Counted from the stretch's first letter, positions 26,853 to 36,961 are shown. The stretch: DNA of 64,000 bases from Clostridium oryzae (GCF_002029235.1 NZ_MZGV01000017.1:1-64000); one strand, 5' to 3'. The notes: generated from the letters alone by a model not told the origin. Made by a program: numbers and translations.

Positions 26853-27000
26853 TTTAATTCCTCCATTCGCATAAAACATACTATTAATTCCTAAGGACTT
26901 AATTAATCTTCTATTTACTTATTATATCACATCTATTTCTGTTCATTCCTTAACTAAACCACTTTCATCTTTACATACCATTGTATAATTGGTAAACTGA

Positions 27001-27036
27001 AATAAGGATAGTGACAGCGCTGCTATCCTTATTTTT
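27001..27036 (+). terminator. Hairpin-T element upstream of the MFS gene
   Basis: AATAAGGATAG and CTATCCTTATT form an 11-bp stem followed by TTTT. No plus-strand gene precedes it; a TATAAT-like sequence lies 20-25 bases upstream. It could be a leader attenuator or the end of a very short RNA. Confidence 0.6.
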
Positions 27037-27099
27037 ATGCATTTATAATCTTCATTTATGCATATGAACAGGTTATCTACATAAACGGAGGTTTTAAAC

Positions 27100-28299
27100 T
27101 TGAATAAATTGTACAAAAACTCAAATTTAATTATTTATCTAGTCGGAATTTTTGTATCGGGTATTGGAACAAAACTTACAACAATAGCTTTATCAGATAA
27201 AGTTTTGAAACTAACTGGCAATGATTTTAATGTAAGCTTAGTATTTATGCTGCAAAGTCTGCCTATTTTAATTCTAGGCATGGCCGCCGGAAACATTATA
27301 GATAAAAAAAATAAGAAACAGACTTTCATATTAATGAATGTAATTTTCGCTATCACTTCCTTTACTTTTTCCTTAACTAACAATAGCATAATGATTTTCG
27401 CTATTCTGCTTATTAATGGCATTATTCAAGCTTTTTATATTCCATGTGGAACTTCATTAATGCCTTTGTTGGTTAATAAGGAAAATTTAAGTGAAGCTAA
27501 CGGGTTAAAGATGTCTATAAATGGGATCGTAATGATAGCCGGTTATGCATTTGCAGGCATTCTAGTAAGCTTCATCGGAAACAATATGGCATTTATCATA
27601 GATGCCATATCCTTTGTAAGCATAGCTTTAATATTCAACTTTCTGAAGATAATTAATAAAGACACTGACATCAGCAAGAACAGTACTGATAAAGAAAGCA
27701 TAAAAAGAGATTTCTTAGCTGGATGGGAATTTGTTAAGAATAATTCAATAATAAGATCAATATTCTTTATTGACCTTATTGTTACTTTCATAATTTCTAT
27801 GCAGTCACCACTTACTTATATCTTTGTAGAAAAATATTTAGGCGGCAGGATTCTCATGGCACAAAGAACCGGATTTTTGTTTTCCTTTGCTGGTATAGGT
27901 ACAATATTGGGCGGACTGCTTTTAGTCAAATTCAAACATGAAAACAAACTACTATTACTCACAGCTTCGCTGGTATTTGACAGCATTATAGTCATCATCT
28001 TTTCATTAAACAAATATTTTCCTGCATCATTGCTGTTATACGGATGCATGGGTGTTGTTGGAGCTTTTAATGGCGGAATCCTCCAAACCGTACTTCAGGA
28101 AAAAACTCCAGAAAGTATTCTAGGTCGTGTATCAGGTTTTATAAGTTCTATAATTGAACCTGCCAGTATGTTATCACTATTGATTGGTGGTGTATGTTCC
28201 AATCTCATTGAAGTAAAATGGGTCTTTATCATAGGTTCCCTATTAGAACTTGGAACAGGGCTATTTTTCCTTACGTTTTATTTTAGAAAACAAAATTGA
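27100..28299 (+). CDS. MFS transporter
   Basis: This 399-residue major facilitator has twelve hydrophobic segments and belongs to the MFS_3/MefA-like export group: GIGTKLTTIALSDKVLKLTGNDFNVSLVFMLQSLPILILGMAAGNIIDKKNKKQ is the first-loop signature, and ILGRVSGFISSIIEPASML comes late. It probably exports a drug or metabolite; substrate unknown. The start is TTG at 27100 behind ACGGAGG. A hairpin-T element lies upstream in the leader and a GAATTCAGC palindrome follows the stop. Confidence 0.88.
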   Translation: MNKLYKNSNLIIYLVGIFVSGIGTKLTTIALSDKVLKLTGNDFNVSLVFMLQSLPILILGMAAGNIIDKKNKKQTFILMNVIFAITSFTFSLTNNSIMIFAILLINGIIQAFYIPCGTSLMPLLVNKENLSEANGLKMSINGIVMIAGYAFAGILVSFIGNNMAFIIDAISFVSIALIFNFLKIINKDTDISKNSTDKESIKRDFLAGWEFVKNNSIIRSIFFIDLIVTFIISMQSPLTYIFVEKYLGGRILMAQRTGFLFSFAGIGTILGGLLLVKFKHENKLLLLTASLVFDSIIVIIFSLNKYFPASLLLYGCMGVVGAFNGGILQTVLQEKTPESILGRVSGFISSIIEPASMLSLLIGGVCSNLIEVKWVFIIGSLLELGTGLFFLTFYFRKQN

Positions 28300-28305
28300 T
28301 TCGTA

Positions 28306-28328
28306 GGAATTCAGCACAGCTGAATTCC
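28306..28328. terminator. Palindrome after the MFS gene
   Basis: GGAATTCAGC and GCTGAATTCC flank ACA, just past the stop at 28299, followed by CTTTACTCTTTACTC repeats. The core resembles the hairpin at 20443-20477. It may end MFS transcription or GH31 transcription from the other side. Confidence 0.5.
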
Positions 28329-28368
28329 CACCTTCACTTTTCTCTTTACTCTTTACTCTTTATAATTT

Positions 28369-28389
28369 GTCACATGCCCGGCACTTGAC
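28369..28389. repeat. Short palindromic repeat, copy 1
   Basis: GTCACATGCC-C-GGCACTTGAC, an imperfect palindrome of 21 bases, recurs at 61217-61237 with three differences. It looks like a dispersed intergenic repeat. Confidence 0.55.
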
Positions 28390-28390
28390 T

Positions 28391-30775
28391 TTAGAACTGC
28401 ACAACTATATCTTGTTTAGCTTTCAAATCTTCAACAGAGAAACTTAATGTCTTCTTACTTTCATTGTACAAAATAATTTCTTCTCCATTTATACTAACAG
28501 GCTTTTTCAACACTCCATGAATAACTATGCCATAAACCTTTCTACCAGTGTCATAAGCACTTGTAACTGGTTTTATGCATATATTTATCTTATTATTTTC
28601 AGTTTTGACACTGAATTCAGTCATAGAGTACACCCCATCTTTATACTCATTGCTTACTCCGTCATCCTCGTATAAGCTGTATTTACCATCTAAGCCTAGG
28701 TATATGTCTAGTGTTAATTTATCCTGTTTCTTTTCACCCACATAGTTAACAACCTCAGCATTAGGGATTATTGAACCTCCCTTTACGAACATTGGAAGAA
28801 CATCCATCGGAGCATCAACTAACACATATTTCCCACCTTCAATATATTCCTCTGTCCAATAATTAAACCAGCAGCCCTTTGGAAGATAAACACACTTCTT
28901 TGTAACAGAAGGTCTTGTTACAGGAGCTACAAGTATATTCTCACCATATAGAAATTCATCATTCAAATTATATACTTCCTTATCAGCCTCATATTCCAAA
29001 ACTAAAGGTCGCATAATAGGAATTCCTGTTGTACTTGCCTTATAGAATTCATTATAGTTATATGGTAAAAGTTTATATCTTAGATCTATATATTTCTTGC
29101 TTATGGCTTCAACCTTCTCATTAAATGCCCATGGCTCCTGCTGAATTGTATAGATAGCTGAATGTCCCCTAAAAAATGGTGTGAATGCTCCAAGCTGAAT
29201 CCATCTTGCAAAAAGCTCTCCTGTAGCATCACCCTGGAAACCTCCAACATCACCGCCTACAAAAGGCACTCCTGACATACCTATATTCATATGCATAGGT
29301 ATAGCACTTTCAAGATGCTCCCACCAGCTGGTATTATCTCCAGTCCAAACTGCTGAGTATCTCTGTATTCCTGCATATGCTGATCTGGTTACTATAAATG
29401 GTCTTTCTTCTGGTTTTAGATTTTCAAACGCCTTACGTGTCCCTTTACACATACTGAAGCCGTATATATTATGATATCTTCTGAAACTTCTTGGATTTCC
29501 ATTATTGTCCATCATAACATGATCTGGCACTGTCGCTAGAGTCCTATCCTGACTACTATCTACAGAAAAATCACTTGGTTCATTCATATCATTCCATATT
29601 CCGGCAATTCCCTTTCCTATAAGAGCTTTATGCTTCTCAGCCCACCATTCCTGCGTTTTCTCCTTGGTAAAATCAGGGTATGCTGCAACTCCAGGCCATA
29701 CCTCACCATGATAAATATTTCCTTCTGGTTCCTTACAATAAACATCCTTTTTAAGACCGTCCATATATACATCATATTCCGCATCTTTCTTAACACCAGG
29801 ATCAACTATTGTAACAACCTTGAACCCCTGCTCTCTAAGTTCTGTAAGCATACGTTCAGGATCTGGGAAGCCATTCTCATCCCAAGTGAACACCCTGTAG
29901 CCATCCATATAATCTATATCCAGATATATTACATCGCAGGGAATATTCTTTTCTCTAAAATCACCTGCCAGCTTTTTTATTGTACTTTCAGGATAATAAC
30001 TCCATCTGCACTGCTGATATCCAAGTGACCACATAGGCGGCATTGTCATTCTTCCAGTTATATCACTGTACTTACTTACTACATCTTTAAGCTTTCCGCC
30101 ATATATGAAATAAAAGTTTATTTCTTCATCATCAACTTCGAAGCTGTAGAAGTTGTCATTATCCTCTCTTAAATCAAACCAGGTTCTTCCTGGGTTATCC
30201 ACTAATATCCCATAGCTTTCCTGTCCATCAAAATTAATTAGAAATGGTATTGATTTATATAGTGGGTCTTTTGTAGGAGTATGCAGCGGCTCATCCGTAT
30301 TCCACATAACATACTTCCTTCCCTTTTTATCTAAAAAGCCCGTTTTCTCACCAAGGCCATAGAAATGGTTATTTTGATCCATGTCTATATTACATTTTAT
30401 CGTATCCCTATTCCAGCAAAACCCTTCTTCCTTGCTTTTATATATAAGCCTTCCAGAACTATTTGTTACTGATATAGCACCATCTGCTTTTCTTACAGCA
30501 ATCATTAGCTTATCAGTACCGATAACTATATTTTCCTCATTATCTTCTAATGTAAATTTTTCCAAGCTTTTTTCATTTATCACTGCAAAAGACGGTACAT
30601 TCAGGAACTTTCCTGTCTTTGTAAATGTTACCTTAAACATATCCTCTGTTAATAACTTTATATTCATAAGTCCTTTTTCAAATTGAATTTGCGCCCCATC
30701 CTTAAGCTTTGCCTTTAAACTTGCATTTTCACTTTTGTTTTGCTTTTTCTGCTTATCACTTTCCCAAAATCCCAT
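28391..30775 (-). CDS. GH31 alpha-glucosidase
   Basis: This 794-residue glycoside hydrolase should release glucose (or xylose) from alpha-linked oligosaccharides. The GH31 nucleophile motif is clear in GIWNDMNEPSDF, with the acid/base Asp expected in the later WTGDNTSWWEHLESAI region. The N-terminal beta-sandwich and C-terminal beta domains fit the length. There is no signal peptide, so it acts on imported sugars. ATG 30775 follows AAGGAG. It lies 24 bases downstream of the LacI-family gene, probably cotranscribed and controlled by it. Confidence 0.93.
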   Translation of the reverse strand: MGFWESDKQKKQNKSENASLKAKLKDGAQIQFEKGLMNIKLLTEDMFKVTFTKTGKFLNVPSFAVINEKSLEKFTLEDNEENIVIGTDKLMIAVRKADGAISVTNSSGRLIYKSKEEGFCWNRDTIKCNIDMDQNNHFYGLGEKTGFLDKKGRKYVMWNTDEPLHTPTKDPLYKSIPFLINFDGQESYGILVDNPGRTWFDLREDNDNFYSFEVDDEEINFYFIYGGKLKDVVSKYSDITGRMTMPPMWSLGYQQCRWSYYPESTIKKLAGDFREKNIPCDVIYLDIDYMDGYRVFTWDENGFPDPERMLTELREQGFKVVTIVDPGVKKDAEYDVYMDGLKKDVYCKEPEGNIYHGEVWPGVAAYPDFTKEKTQEWWAEKHKALIGKGIAGIWNDMNEPSDFSVDSSQDRTLATVPDHVMMDNNGNPRSFRRYHNIYGFSMCKGTRKAFENLKPEERPFIVTRSAYAGIQRYSAVWTGDNTSWWEHLESAIPMHMNIGMSGVPFVGGDVGGFQGDATGELFARWIQLGAFTPFFRGHSAIYTIQQEPWAFNEKVEAISKKYIDLRYKLLPYNYNEFYKASTTGIPIMRPLVLEYEADKEVYNLNDEFLYGENILVAPVTRPSVTKKCVYLPKGCWFNYWTEEYIEGGKYVLVDAPMDVLPMFVKGGSIIPNAEVVNYVGEKKQDKLTLDIYLGLDGKYSLYEDDGVSNEYKDGVYSMTEFSVKTENNKINICIKPVTSAYDTGRKVYGIVIHGVLKKPVSINGEEIILYNESKKTLSFSVEDLKAKQDIVVQF

Positions 30776-30799
30776 AATACACACTCCTTACATATATTT

Positions 30800-31819
30800 T
30801 TATAAATTTGTAGTTTCTCTTATAACTAGACTTGGTTCTAATATCTTTTCAGCACTGTCATTATTCTTACCATTTTGCAATTGCATTAGCAGTCTTTCGC
30901 ATGCAAAGCTACTTAATTCCTGTATAGGCTGATGTATTGTTGAAAGTTTAGGTGTAAGTATATGTGAAAGTTCTATATCATCATATCCAATAACAGCTAT
31001 ATCTTCAGGAACTTTAATTTTATATTTCAACAGCTGTGAAACAGCACCTAGAGCCATTAAATCACTCTGCGCAAAAATAGCATCAATACTGCTAAGAAGA
31101 TTTCTGTTTTCAATTATGATTCTTTCACCGGCCGAAAAGGATAAATCACCTATAAACACCTTGGCATTATGAGGTTCAATACCATTATCCTTCATAGCCT
31201 GTTTCATTCCATCTGTTCTTTGATCAAATTCACCGGAATTAAATGAAATACAGATTATGTTCTTTCTCTGCTGTTCAATAAGATGCTTTGTTGCAATGTA
31301 ACCACCTTTGAAATGATCCGTGCCAAAATATTCAAACTTAATAGATGTTTTTTCTTTAGGTCTCTGATGCAAAAATAAAAACGGTAGATTACAATTTTCT
31401 AAAAGCTTCATATCATCTTGTTGAATCAAGTCATCACAAACTATAAATCCGTCTACTTTGTTACTACTAATAAGCTTCTTTATATTACTTTCCCCATTAA
31501 ATTGATTTTTAGCTGTTGTAGAAATAACATCATAACCTTTGCTTTCAAATATGCTGCACACATTATTTTGTATATTCATAAAAAACATGTTGACATCGAA
31601 TCCTGTAAAACCGCTGATATGTATTAATGCAATAGTCTTAGTTTTACTGGATTTAAGTCCCCTGGCATTGGCATTGAATTCAAAACCCATATCTTTTGCA
31701 ATCTTTAATATTCTTTTCTTCGTCTCCTTAGCTACAAGAGGACTGTCATTTAAACTTCTTGATACAGTAGAATGGTTAACTCCTGCTATTTTAGCAATAT
31801 CTTTAATAGTAACAGCCAT
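30800..31819 (-). CDS. LacI-family regulator
   Basis: This 339-residue repressor has the N-terminal LacI HTH (VTIKDIAKIAGVNHSTVSRSLNDSPLVAKETKKRI), the hinge, and a periplasmic-binding-protein-like sugar domain ending SFACERLLMQL. It is first gene of an operon with the GH31 glucosidase, so it probably senses an alpha-glucoside. ATG 31819 is preceded by AAAGGAG. A LacI/CcpA-like palindromic site (31830-31845) overlaps the leader, pointing to autoregulation or catabolite control. Confidence 0.92.
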   Translation of the reverse strand: MAVTIKDIAKIAGVNHSTVSRSLNDSPLVAKETKKRILKIAKDMGFEFNANARGLKSSKTKTIALIHISGFTGFDVNMFFMNIQNNVCSIFESKGYDVISTTAKNQFNGESNIKKLISSNKVDGFIVCDDLIQQDDMKLLENCNLPFLFLHQRPKEKTSIKFEYFGTDHFKGGYIATKHLIEQQRKNIICISFNSGEFDQRTDGMKQAMKDNGIEPHNAKVFIGDLSFSAGERIIIENRNLLSSIDAIFAQSDLMALGAVSQLLKYKIKVPEDIAVIGYDDIELSHILTPKLSTIHQPIQELSSFACERLLMQLQNGKNNDSAEKILEPSLVIRETTNL

Positions 31820-31829
31820 AACTTCTCCT

Positions 31830-31845
31830 TTGCACACGTTTGTAT
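31830..31845. promoter_or_regulatory. LacI/cre-type operator candidate
   Basis: ATACAAACGTGTGCAA (minus strand) has the central CG and half-sites of LacI-family operators and matches a cre consensus with two mismatches. It lies 11-26 bases upstream of the LacI start. Confidence 0.45.
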
Positions 31846-31964
31846 TAAGGTAATTTTACAACAAAAAACTTAATTTGTAAACCATATTTTTTCCCATAAT
31901 TATTGAAGAAATTTTAGATATATTGTAAAATATATTTAAATATTATTTTAATTAAGGAGTTCTT

Positions 31965-32606
31965 ATGGAATATAATAACGTTAATGCTTATGCTAAAACT
32001 GCTTCCGAACTTAGATATGACGCACGAAACAGTCTAAGGGGATTGTGGGGGACAAGCGTATTGCTTTGCCTTGTATTTGGGCTTATCACTTCCCTTTCAG
32101 GAATACCTATTGCTGGTCAATTAATTCTTCTTTTAATCACAGGTCCTTTGAATTTAGGGCTTACAATTTGCTTTGTAAATTTAGTTAGACAAAACCCGTT
32201 TAGGCTTGAAGATTTATTTAATGGGTTTAAGAACTTTACGTCATCATTCGTATTATTTTTATTGACGACTATATTTACAACTTTATGGACGTTTCTTTTT
32301 ATTATACCTGGTATAATAGCAAGATACAGATATGCTATGGCTTACTATATTTTAAACGATAATCCTGATATGAGTGCTAACGAGGCTATTAAACAAAGTT
32401 CATTAATGATGAAAGGCCACAAATGGAGACTTTTCTGCTTACATTTGAGCTTCATAGGCTGGATACTGCTATGTACTATTACGATAGTAGGTATTATAGG
32501 TTTGCTTTGGGTTATACCATACATGAAAACAGCTGAAACATGTTTCTACGAAAATCTAAAGGCAATTTACGGTGATGTTAAATCACCTGAAGAAAGTACT
32601 TTTTAA
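31965..32606 (+). CDS. DUF975 family membrane protein
   Basis: This 213-residue protein belongs to DUF975: an N-terminal SELRYDARNSLRGLWG segment, then about five hydrophobic helices with IPGIIARYRYAMAYYILNDNPDMSANEAIKQSSLMMKGHKWRLF, a conserved block of the family. The biochemical role is unknown; members are integral membrane proteins. The start follows AAGGAG. A strong terminator (32660-32692) follows. It is divergent from the LacI regulator. Confidence 0.88.
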   Translation: MEYNNVNAYAKTASELRYDARNSLRGLWGTSVLLCLVFGLITSLSGIPIAGQLILLLITGPLNLGLTICFVNLVRQNPFRLEDLFNGFKNFTSSFVLFLLTTIFTTLWTFLFIIPGIIARYRYAMAYYILNDNPDMSANEAIKQSSLMMKGHKWRLFCLHLSFIGWILLCTITIVGIIGLLWVIPYMKTAETCFYENLKAIYGDVKSPEESTF

Positions 32607-32659
32607 TTAGAGCTGAACAGGTACATGCGCACGTTAAGAGTTGATGTGCTTAACAAATT

Positions 32660-32692
32660 AAAAGGCTGCAGCAAAAACGCTGCAGTCTTTTT
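32660..32692 (+). terminator. Terminator of the DUF975 gene
   Basis: AAAGGCTGCAGC and GCTGCAGTCTTT form a stem around AAAAAC, followed by T5. Confidence 0.85.
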
Positions 32693-32792
32693 CTTATCTT
32701 AATATTACTTTGTAAATTTTGACCAGCCTTAAGTACACGACAATTTTAAACCTGATGAATAGTGGTGTAGGTATAAATAAGGCTTTCTACTA

Positions 32793-32918
32793 TGTTCTAC
32801 ATAAATGTTGTTTATATGCCTTGTCCCATTAACAACATTTTAGTAAAACATTCTGTAACACTACTCAGGATACATATCCAACAAACCTTGCAGCAAGCAA
32901 CAACATTTATGTAAAACA
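32793..32918. mobile_element. 126-bp MITE with IS1595-like ends
   Basis: The left end TGTTCTACATAAATGTTGT (32793-32811) and the complement of 32900-32918 (TGTTTTACATAAATGTTGT) are 18/19 identical. They match the ends of the IS at 46329-47500 at 17 and 18 of 19 bases. An extra IS right end (32827-32850) lies inside, identical over 24 bases to 47477-47500. There is no ORF, and no clear target duplication. The element fills most of the gap before the RDD gene. Confidence 0.72.
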
Positions 32919-32963
32919 GTACCCCAGCGGTTTTATACTCGTATGCTTCTAATGCTCAGCCGA

Positions 32964-33653
32964 CTATATATTATCAATATAACTTTCCCACTGCTCCAGC
33001 AATCCAAGTGCCTCAAACTTATCTCTGAAATACCTGTGCAGCTTATCCCTAAGCTCGTCTGAATCCTGATAACTGTCCTTCAATACATTATACTCAGTTA
33101 ATATATCCTTCTCTTCAATACTTAAATATTGTATAAAATCACTATACTGCGGATCTATACCTTCAAAATACACAGGGAGGGCTTCCTTATCATGAATTAC
33201 TATCGTTGATGCCAATATGTCCCCAACCCTCTTATGCTCCTTGGAAAAAAACATTACAATTACACCAACTCCTGTCATATCAACAAACAGCCTTACAAGG
33301 TTCCTTATAGCTGAATGCTTAAAGGTTATTGGCTGCCCATTTCTTCTTATAGTTCTTAATTTAAGCAGTTTCTTACCAATTGTTCTTCCATTCATAGTAA
33401 GTTCAAGCACGATAAAATATCCATAAGTAAATACAGCAATTATAAGCATAGATATTCCAACAATCCATCCATAATAATTCTTCCAAAATGTTGGTGCAAA
33501 TCTATTGATTAATAGTATAGCAATCAGTAAAGCAATATCTGCAACACCTATTATAAGCATATCTATAGACGCTGCTGCCGTCCTCGAAGGTAAATCTCCC
33601 AGCATATATTCTACTTCTATGTTTTCAGGTGTAGTAATCTTAATTTTTTTCAT
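32964..33653 (-). CDS. RDD family membrane protein
   Basis: This 229-residue protein starts with an RDD domain: the Arg of LPSRTAAASIDMLIIG and then the characteristic ELTMNGRTIGKKLLKLRTIRRNG and RNLVRLFVDM segments. Three or so TM helices are followed by an acidic cytoplasmic C-terminal region (about 160-229). RDD proteins may act as small transporters or membrane scaffolds. The gene is divergent from a SpoIIM-family gene and near the MoxR operon, a grouping seen in many bacteria. The start follows GGAGGAGAGC. Confidence 0.88.
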   Translation of the reverse strand: MKKIKITTPENIEVEYMLGDLPSRTAAASIDMLIIGVADIALLIAILLINRFAPTFWKNYYGWIVGISMLIIAVFTYGYFIVLELTMNGRTIGKKLLKLRTIRRNGQPITFKHSAIRNLVRLFVDMTGVGVIVMFFSKEHKRVGDILASTIVIHDKEALPVYFEGIDPQYSDFIQYLSIEEKDILTEYNVLKDSYQDSDELRDKLHRYFRDKFEALGLLEQWESYIDNI

Positions 33654-33715
33654 GCTCTCCTCCTTGTATACACAAACATATTTTTATTTGATAAAATTGT
33701 ATTGAGGTGAAAAAT

Positions 33716-34669
33716 TTGAAAGAAGAAAAATTTATTAGTTCCAACTCACATCTATGGAAAGAACTAGAGGCTTTCTCTACTAAAATAGATAAAAAGGGTA
33801 TAAGCCATCTTTCTTCCGAGGAAGTTAGGCGATTCCTGCATGTTTTCAGACAATGCAGCCATCATTTAGCATACAGCAGAACTCATTACAGCGGCAGTAA
33901 TACATCATTATATTTAAATTCATTATTAAGTAAATGTCACAGCCATGTTTATGCTGTAAAAAAAGTTTCGCCAGGATATCCTCTTAAATATATCGGAATT
34001 ATTTTTCCAAAACTCTTAAGAAAGTTTAAATGGTATGTGCTAGCTTCCTTTGCGTTTTTTCTATTAGGTGCAATAGTAAGTTTTATATCTGTATTCTATG
34101 ATACTTCCAATGCAACACTCTTCCTGCCTTCTAGTGTATTATCAGGAGCTAAGAGTAGTGGTTCACACGCTTCAAATTGGAATTATCCGCTCATGTCCAG
34201 TACAATAATGATAAACAACATCACTGTAGCTCTAAGAGCCTTTGTTTTTGGAATAACTTTAGGTCTTGGCACAATATATGTGTTGTTCTATAACGGCCTC
34301 ACATTAGGTGCACTTACTGCACTTATGTATAGAAATGGCGATGTAATTAGATACTGGTCTCTGATACTTCCTCATGGCATAATCGAACTTACTGCCATAT
34401 TCATATCAGGCGCTGCCGGTTTGATAATCGCTAAGTCTATACTTCTGCCTGGCATATACTCCCGAAAACATTCAATAGTTAAAGGTTCTAAGGATGCTGT
34501 ATCCCTTATAGGAGGAGTTATATTTCTACTAGTCATAGCAGGTACGATTGAGGGCTTCTTTACACCACTTAATATAAGTCCTATTGTAAAACTCTTCTTT
34601 GCTGGCGTAACCTTTGTCTTGCTTGCAGTATATTTTTCACTGGCATATGTTATCAAGAATAAAAACTAA
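33716..34669 (+). CDS. SpoIIM (DUF95) family protein
   Basis: This 317-residue membrane protein is related to stage II sporulation protein M. A cytoplasmic N-terminus of about 90 residues with conserved RCS-like residues (RRFLHVFRQCSHHLAYSRTHY) precedes several TM helices. The central motif FVFGITLGLGTIYVLFYNGLTLGAL and LPHGIIELTAIFISGAAGLIIAKSIL are family features. I chose the TTG at 33716 after GAGGTGA. Given its place beside RDD and MoxR/DUF58 genes, it is the cluster-associated paralog, not the engulfment protein SpoIIM itself. Its end overlaps the DUF58 gene by 4 bases. Confidence 0.85.
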   Translation: MKEEKFISSNSHLWKELEAFSTKIDKKGISHLSSEEVRRFLHVFRQCSHHLAYSRTHYSGSNTSLYLNSLLSKCHSHVYAVKKVSPGYPLKYIGIIFPKLLRKFKWYVLASFAFFLLGAIVSFISVFYDTSNATLFLPSSVLSGAKSSGSHASNWNYPLMSSTIMINNITVALRAFVFGITLGLGTIYVLFYNGLTLGALTALMYRNGDVIRYWSLILPHGIIELTAIFISGAAGLIIAKSILLPGIYSRKHSIVKGSKDAVSLIGGVIFLLVIAGTIEGFFTPLNISPIVKLFFAGVTFVLLAVYFSLAYVIKNKN

Positions 34670-35979
34670 ATATAGTTTTTATTCTTGATCTCTAAATATT
34701 TGTTCACTGCTGTAAATTCAACCTTTTCCGCTTCACATTCAATGCAGAATACACCTTTTCTATTTAAAAAGCTTATGATTCTCTTTCTATCCTGCAGCAT
34801 TTCTAGTGCTGTTCCTTTATTAAATACTTCTTCTCCATTTTTTGCTCTCCTCGCTGCCATTTCTTCAAGTTTGTCATTCTTAATAAAAATTATTACAACA
34901 ATACTGTTTTTGCTTACTGCAGGCAAAACCTTAAGCATCTCTTCAGCCTCTTCAGTAGTTTCAAAATCAGTAAGCATAAACACTATACTTCTGTGTCGCT
35001 CTTTACGTTTAAAATGATAAAATGCTTCGTCATAATTTGAAGTCTCATTAGTATAATCTATATGATAAAGCGCTTCCAGCATCTTGTTTCTATGTCCTGC
35101 GCCCTTACCAGGCATTATCATATTCTTTACACCTGTATTAAAAATCAGAAGGCCCGATTTGTCCCCACCCTGATTTACGACATCAGACATAACCAATGCT
35201 GTATTCACTGCAAGATCAAGCTTTCTGTAACCTCTTACTGTATAGCTCATACTTCTTCCCGTATCTATAAACATATATACATGCTGGTTCTTCTCAGGTT
35301 CATACTGGTTTATAATAGGCTTATTCTCTCTTGCAGTAGCCTTCCAGTTTATCTTTCTATATTCATCTCCTGGAACATACTCTCTTAAACTCTCAAAAGC
35401 AGTACCTCTTCCAAGAGTCTTAAGTGAACGCTGCCCGTTTCTAAAAGCTCTGTTATTACAAATACTAAGGCGATATTTTCTTAAGTTTTTGATATTAGGA
35501 TATATCTTATACTCTCTTGAAAGATCGACTTTAAACATCTTACTGCATAAACCAAGCTTGCCTGTAAACTTTACGTATACATTTTTAAACGTAAAAGCTC
35601 CTCTTTTAGTAGGCACAAGGATATAACTCACAATTTCCTTCTGATGTGGTGCCACTTCCTTCTTAATTATCGGATTCTCCGCCTTAAAATGAAACTCTGG
35701 TACCTCATCGATAATTTGGAAATTAAGCCTTCTGCTGCTAAGATTATATATTTCAAACGAAATATTCTCCTCTTCATAGATGCTTAAAGTTTCCTCACCA
35801 GTTCTTGTAATCTGAAAATCTGTATCCTTTTCTGATATCACATAATCTATGATTAATAGTGCGCAGCATATAACGTCATAAATGATAAATATCGTAAGTG
35901 CATTATGCCAAATGAAAGATAGACCCAAAAGCAGAATTCCTATGGATAAAATATAAATAAATCTTTTTGTAATATTCAA
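34666..35979 (-). CDS. DUF58 domain protein (vWA-like)
   Basis: This 437-residue protein has two N-terminal TM helices, a beta-rich region, and the DUF58 core with REYVPGDEYRKINWKATAREN. The MIDAS-like MFIDTGRSMSY motif follows, starting a von Willebrand A fold that could bind a metal and partner proteins. MoxR ATPases act with such proteins as chaperone pairs. TTG 35979 follows AGGTGG. It is the last gene of the operon starting near 39545 and lies 16 bases after MoxR. The client of the pair is unknown. Confidence 0.88.
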   Translation of the reverse strand: MNITKRFIYILSIGILLLGLSFIWHNALTIFIIYDVICCALLIIDYVISEKDTDFQITRTGEETLSIYEEENISFEIYNLSSRRLNFQIIDEVPEFHFKAENPIIKKEVAPHQKEIVSYILVPTKRGAFTFKNVYVKFTGKLGLCSKMFKVDLSREYKIYPNIKNLRKYRLSICNNRAFRNGQRSLKTLGRGTAFESLREYVPGDEYRKINWKATARENKPIINQYEPEKNQHVYMFIDTGRSMSYTVRGYRKLDLAVNTALVMSDVVNQGGDKSGLLIFNTGVKNMIMPGKGAGHRNKMLEALYHIDYTNETSNYDEAFYHFKRKERHRSIVFMLTDFETTEEAEEMLKVLPAVSKNSIVVIIFIKNDKLEEMAARRAKNGEEVFNKGTALEMLQDRKRIISFLNRKGVFCIECEAEKVEFTAVNKYLEIKNKNYI

Positions 35980-35995
35980 ATATACCACCTAATCC

Positions 35996-36961
35996 CTATC
36001 TTGGTACTTTTACTTTTGAAAGCACATCTCTAAGTACATGTTCTGGCTTTACTCCCTCGATTTCAAGCTCTGGTTTTAAAATTATTCTATGTCTTAAGGT
36101 TGGTATAGCCATCTTCTTTATGTCCTCTGGAATAACATAATCTCTGCCTTCATAAGCCGCTAAAGCCTTCGAACACTTAAGCAATGCTATAGAACCTCTT
36201 GGTGAACTTCCGATATCTATAGATTCATTCCTTCTTGTTTCCTCTATAATATTTACTATATAACCAATAAGGTCATCATCCAGTTTTATCTCCTCAACCT
36301 GCTTTCTGGCATTCAATATGTCTTCTACAGTACAGATTCTTTCAACATTACTCTTCTCCAAGTTATCACTGTCAAGTCCAGTATTATATCTCTTAAGCAC
36401 TTCTCTTTCAGCAGCTTCGCTTGGATAGTCTATTATAATCTTCATCAAGAACCTATCTATTAATGCCTCAGGTAATGGATATGTTCCTTCATACTCCAGC
36501 GGGTTTTGAGTAGCAAAAACCATATACGGCTCCGAAAGCTCCAGCATCTCACCGTCTATTGAAACAGAATTTTCTGCCATAGCCTCTAATAGTCCAGCTT
36601 GTGTCTTAGGGGGAGTACGATTTATCTCATCTGCAAGAAGAAAATTGGTAAATATAGGGCCCTTCTTAAGCTCAAACTCCCTTGTCTGCATATTAAACAC
36701 CTTTGTACCTGTAACATCAGCAGGCATAAGGTCCGGTGTAAACTGAATTCTCTTAAAATCAAGGGCTAAAGCTCTAGATAAAGTTTTTACCATAAGCGTC
36801 TTTGCAAGTCCTGGAACACCTTCTAAAAGTACATGTCCTCCGCTAATAAGACTTATTATTGAATATTGAATCAATTCATCCTGCTCTACTATAACCTTTT
36901 TTAACTCATTTGTTATTTTCTCACTTAATTCTCTTATGAAAGTTTTTTCACTGTTTTCCAA
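35996..36961 (-). CDS. MoxR-family AAA+ ATPase
   Basis: This 321-residue ATPase has Walker A in GVPGLAKT, Walker B in LLADEINRTPPKTQAGLLEAM, and sensor 1 in VFATQNPLEYEGTYPLPEALIDRF. It is of the MoxR group that acts as chaperone for vWA-containing proteins. The start is TTG at 36961 after AAGGAG, and it overlaps the upstream gene by 28 bases. Together with DUF58 it forms the core of the operon. Confidence 0.94.
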   Translation of the reverse strand: MENSEKTFIRELSEKITNELKKVIVEQDELIQYSIISLISGGHVLLEGVPGLAKTLMVKTLSRALALDFKRIQFTPDLMPADVTGTKVFNMQTREFELKKGPIFTNFLLADEINRTPPKTQAGLLEAMAENSVSIDGEMLELSEPYMVFATQNPLEYEGTYPLPEALIDRFLMKIIIDYPSEAAEREVLKRYNTGLDSDNLEKSNVERICTVEDILNARKQVEEIKLDDDLIGYIVNIIEETRRNESIDIGSSPRGSIALLKCSKALAAYEGRDYVIPEDIKKMAIPTLRHRIILKPELEIEGVKPEHVLRDVLSKVKVPR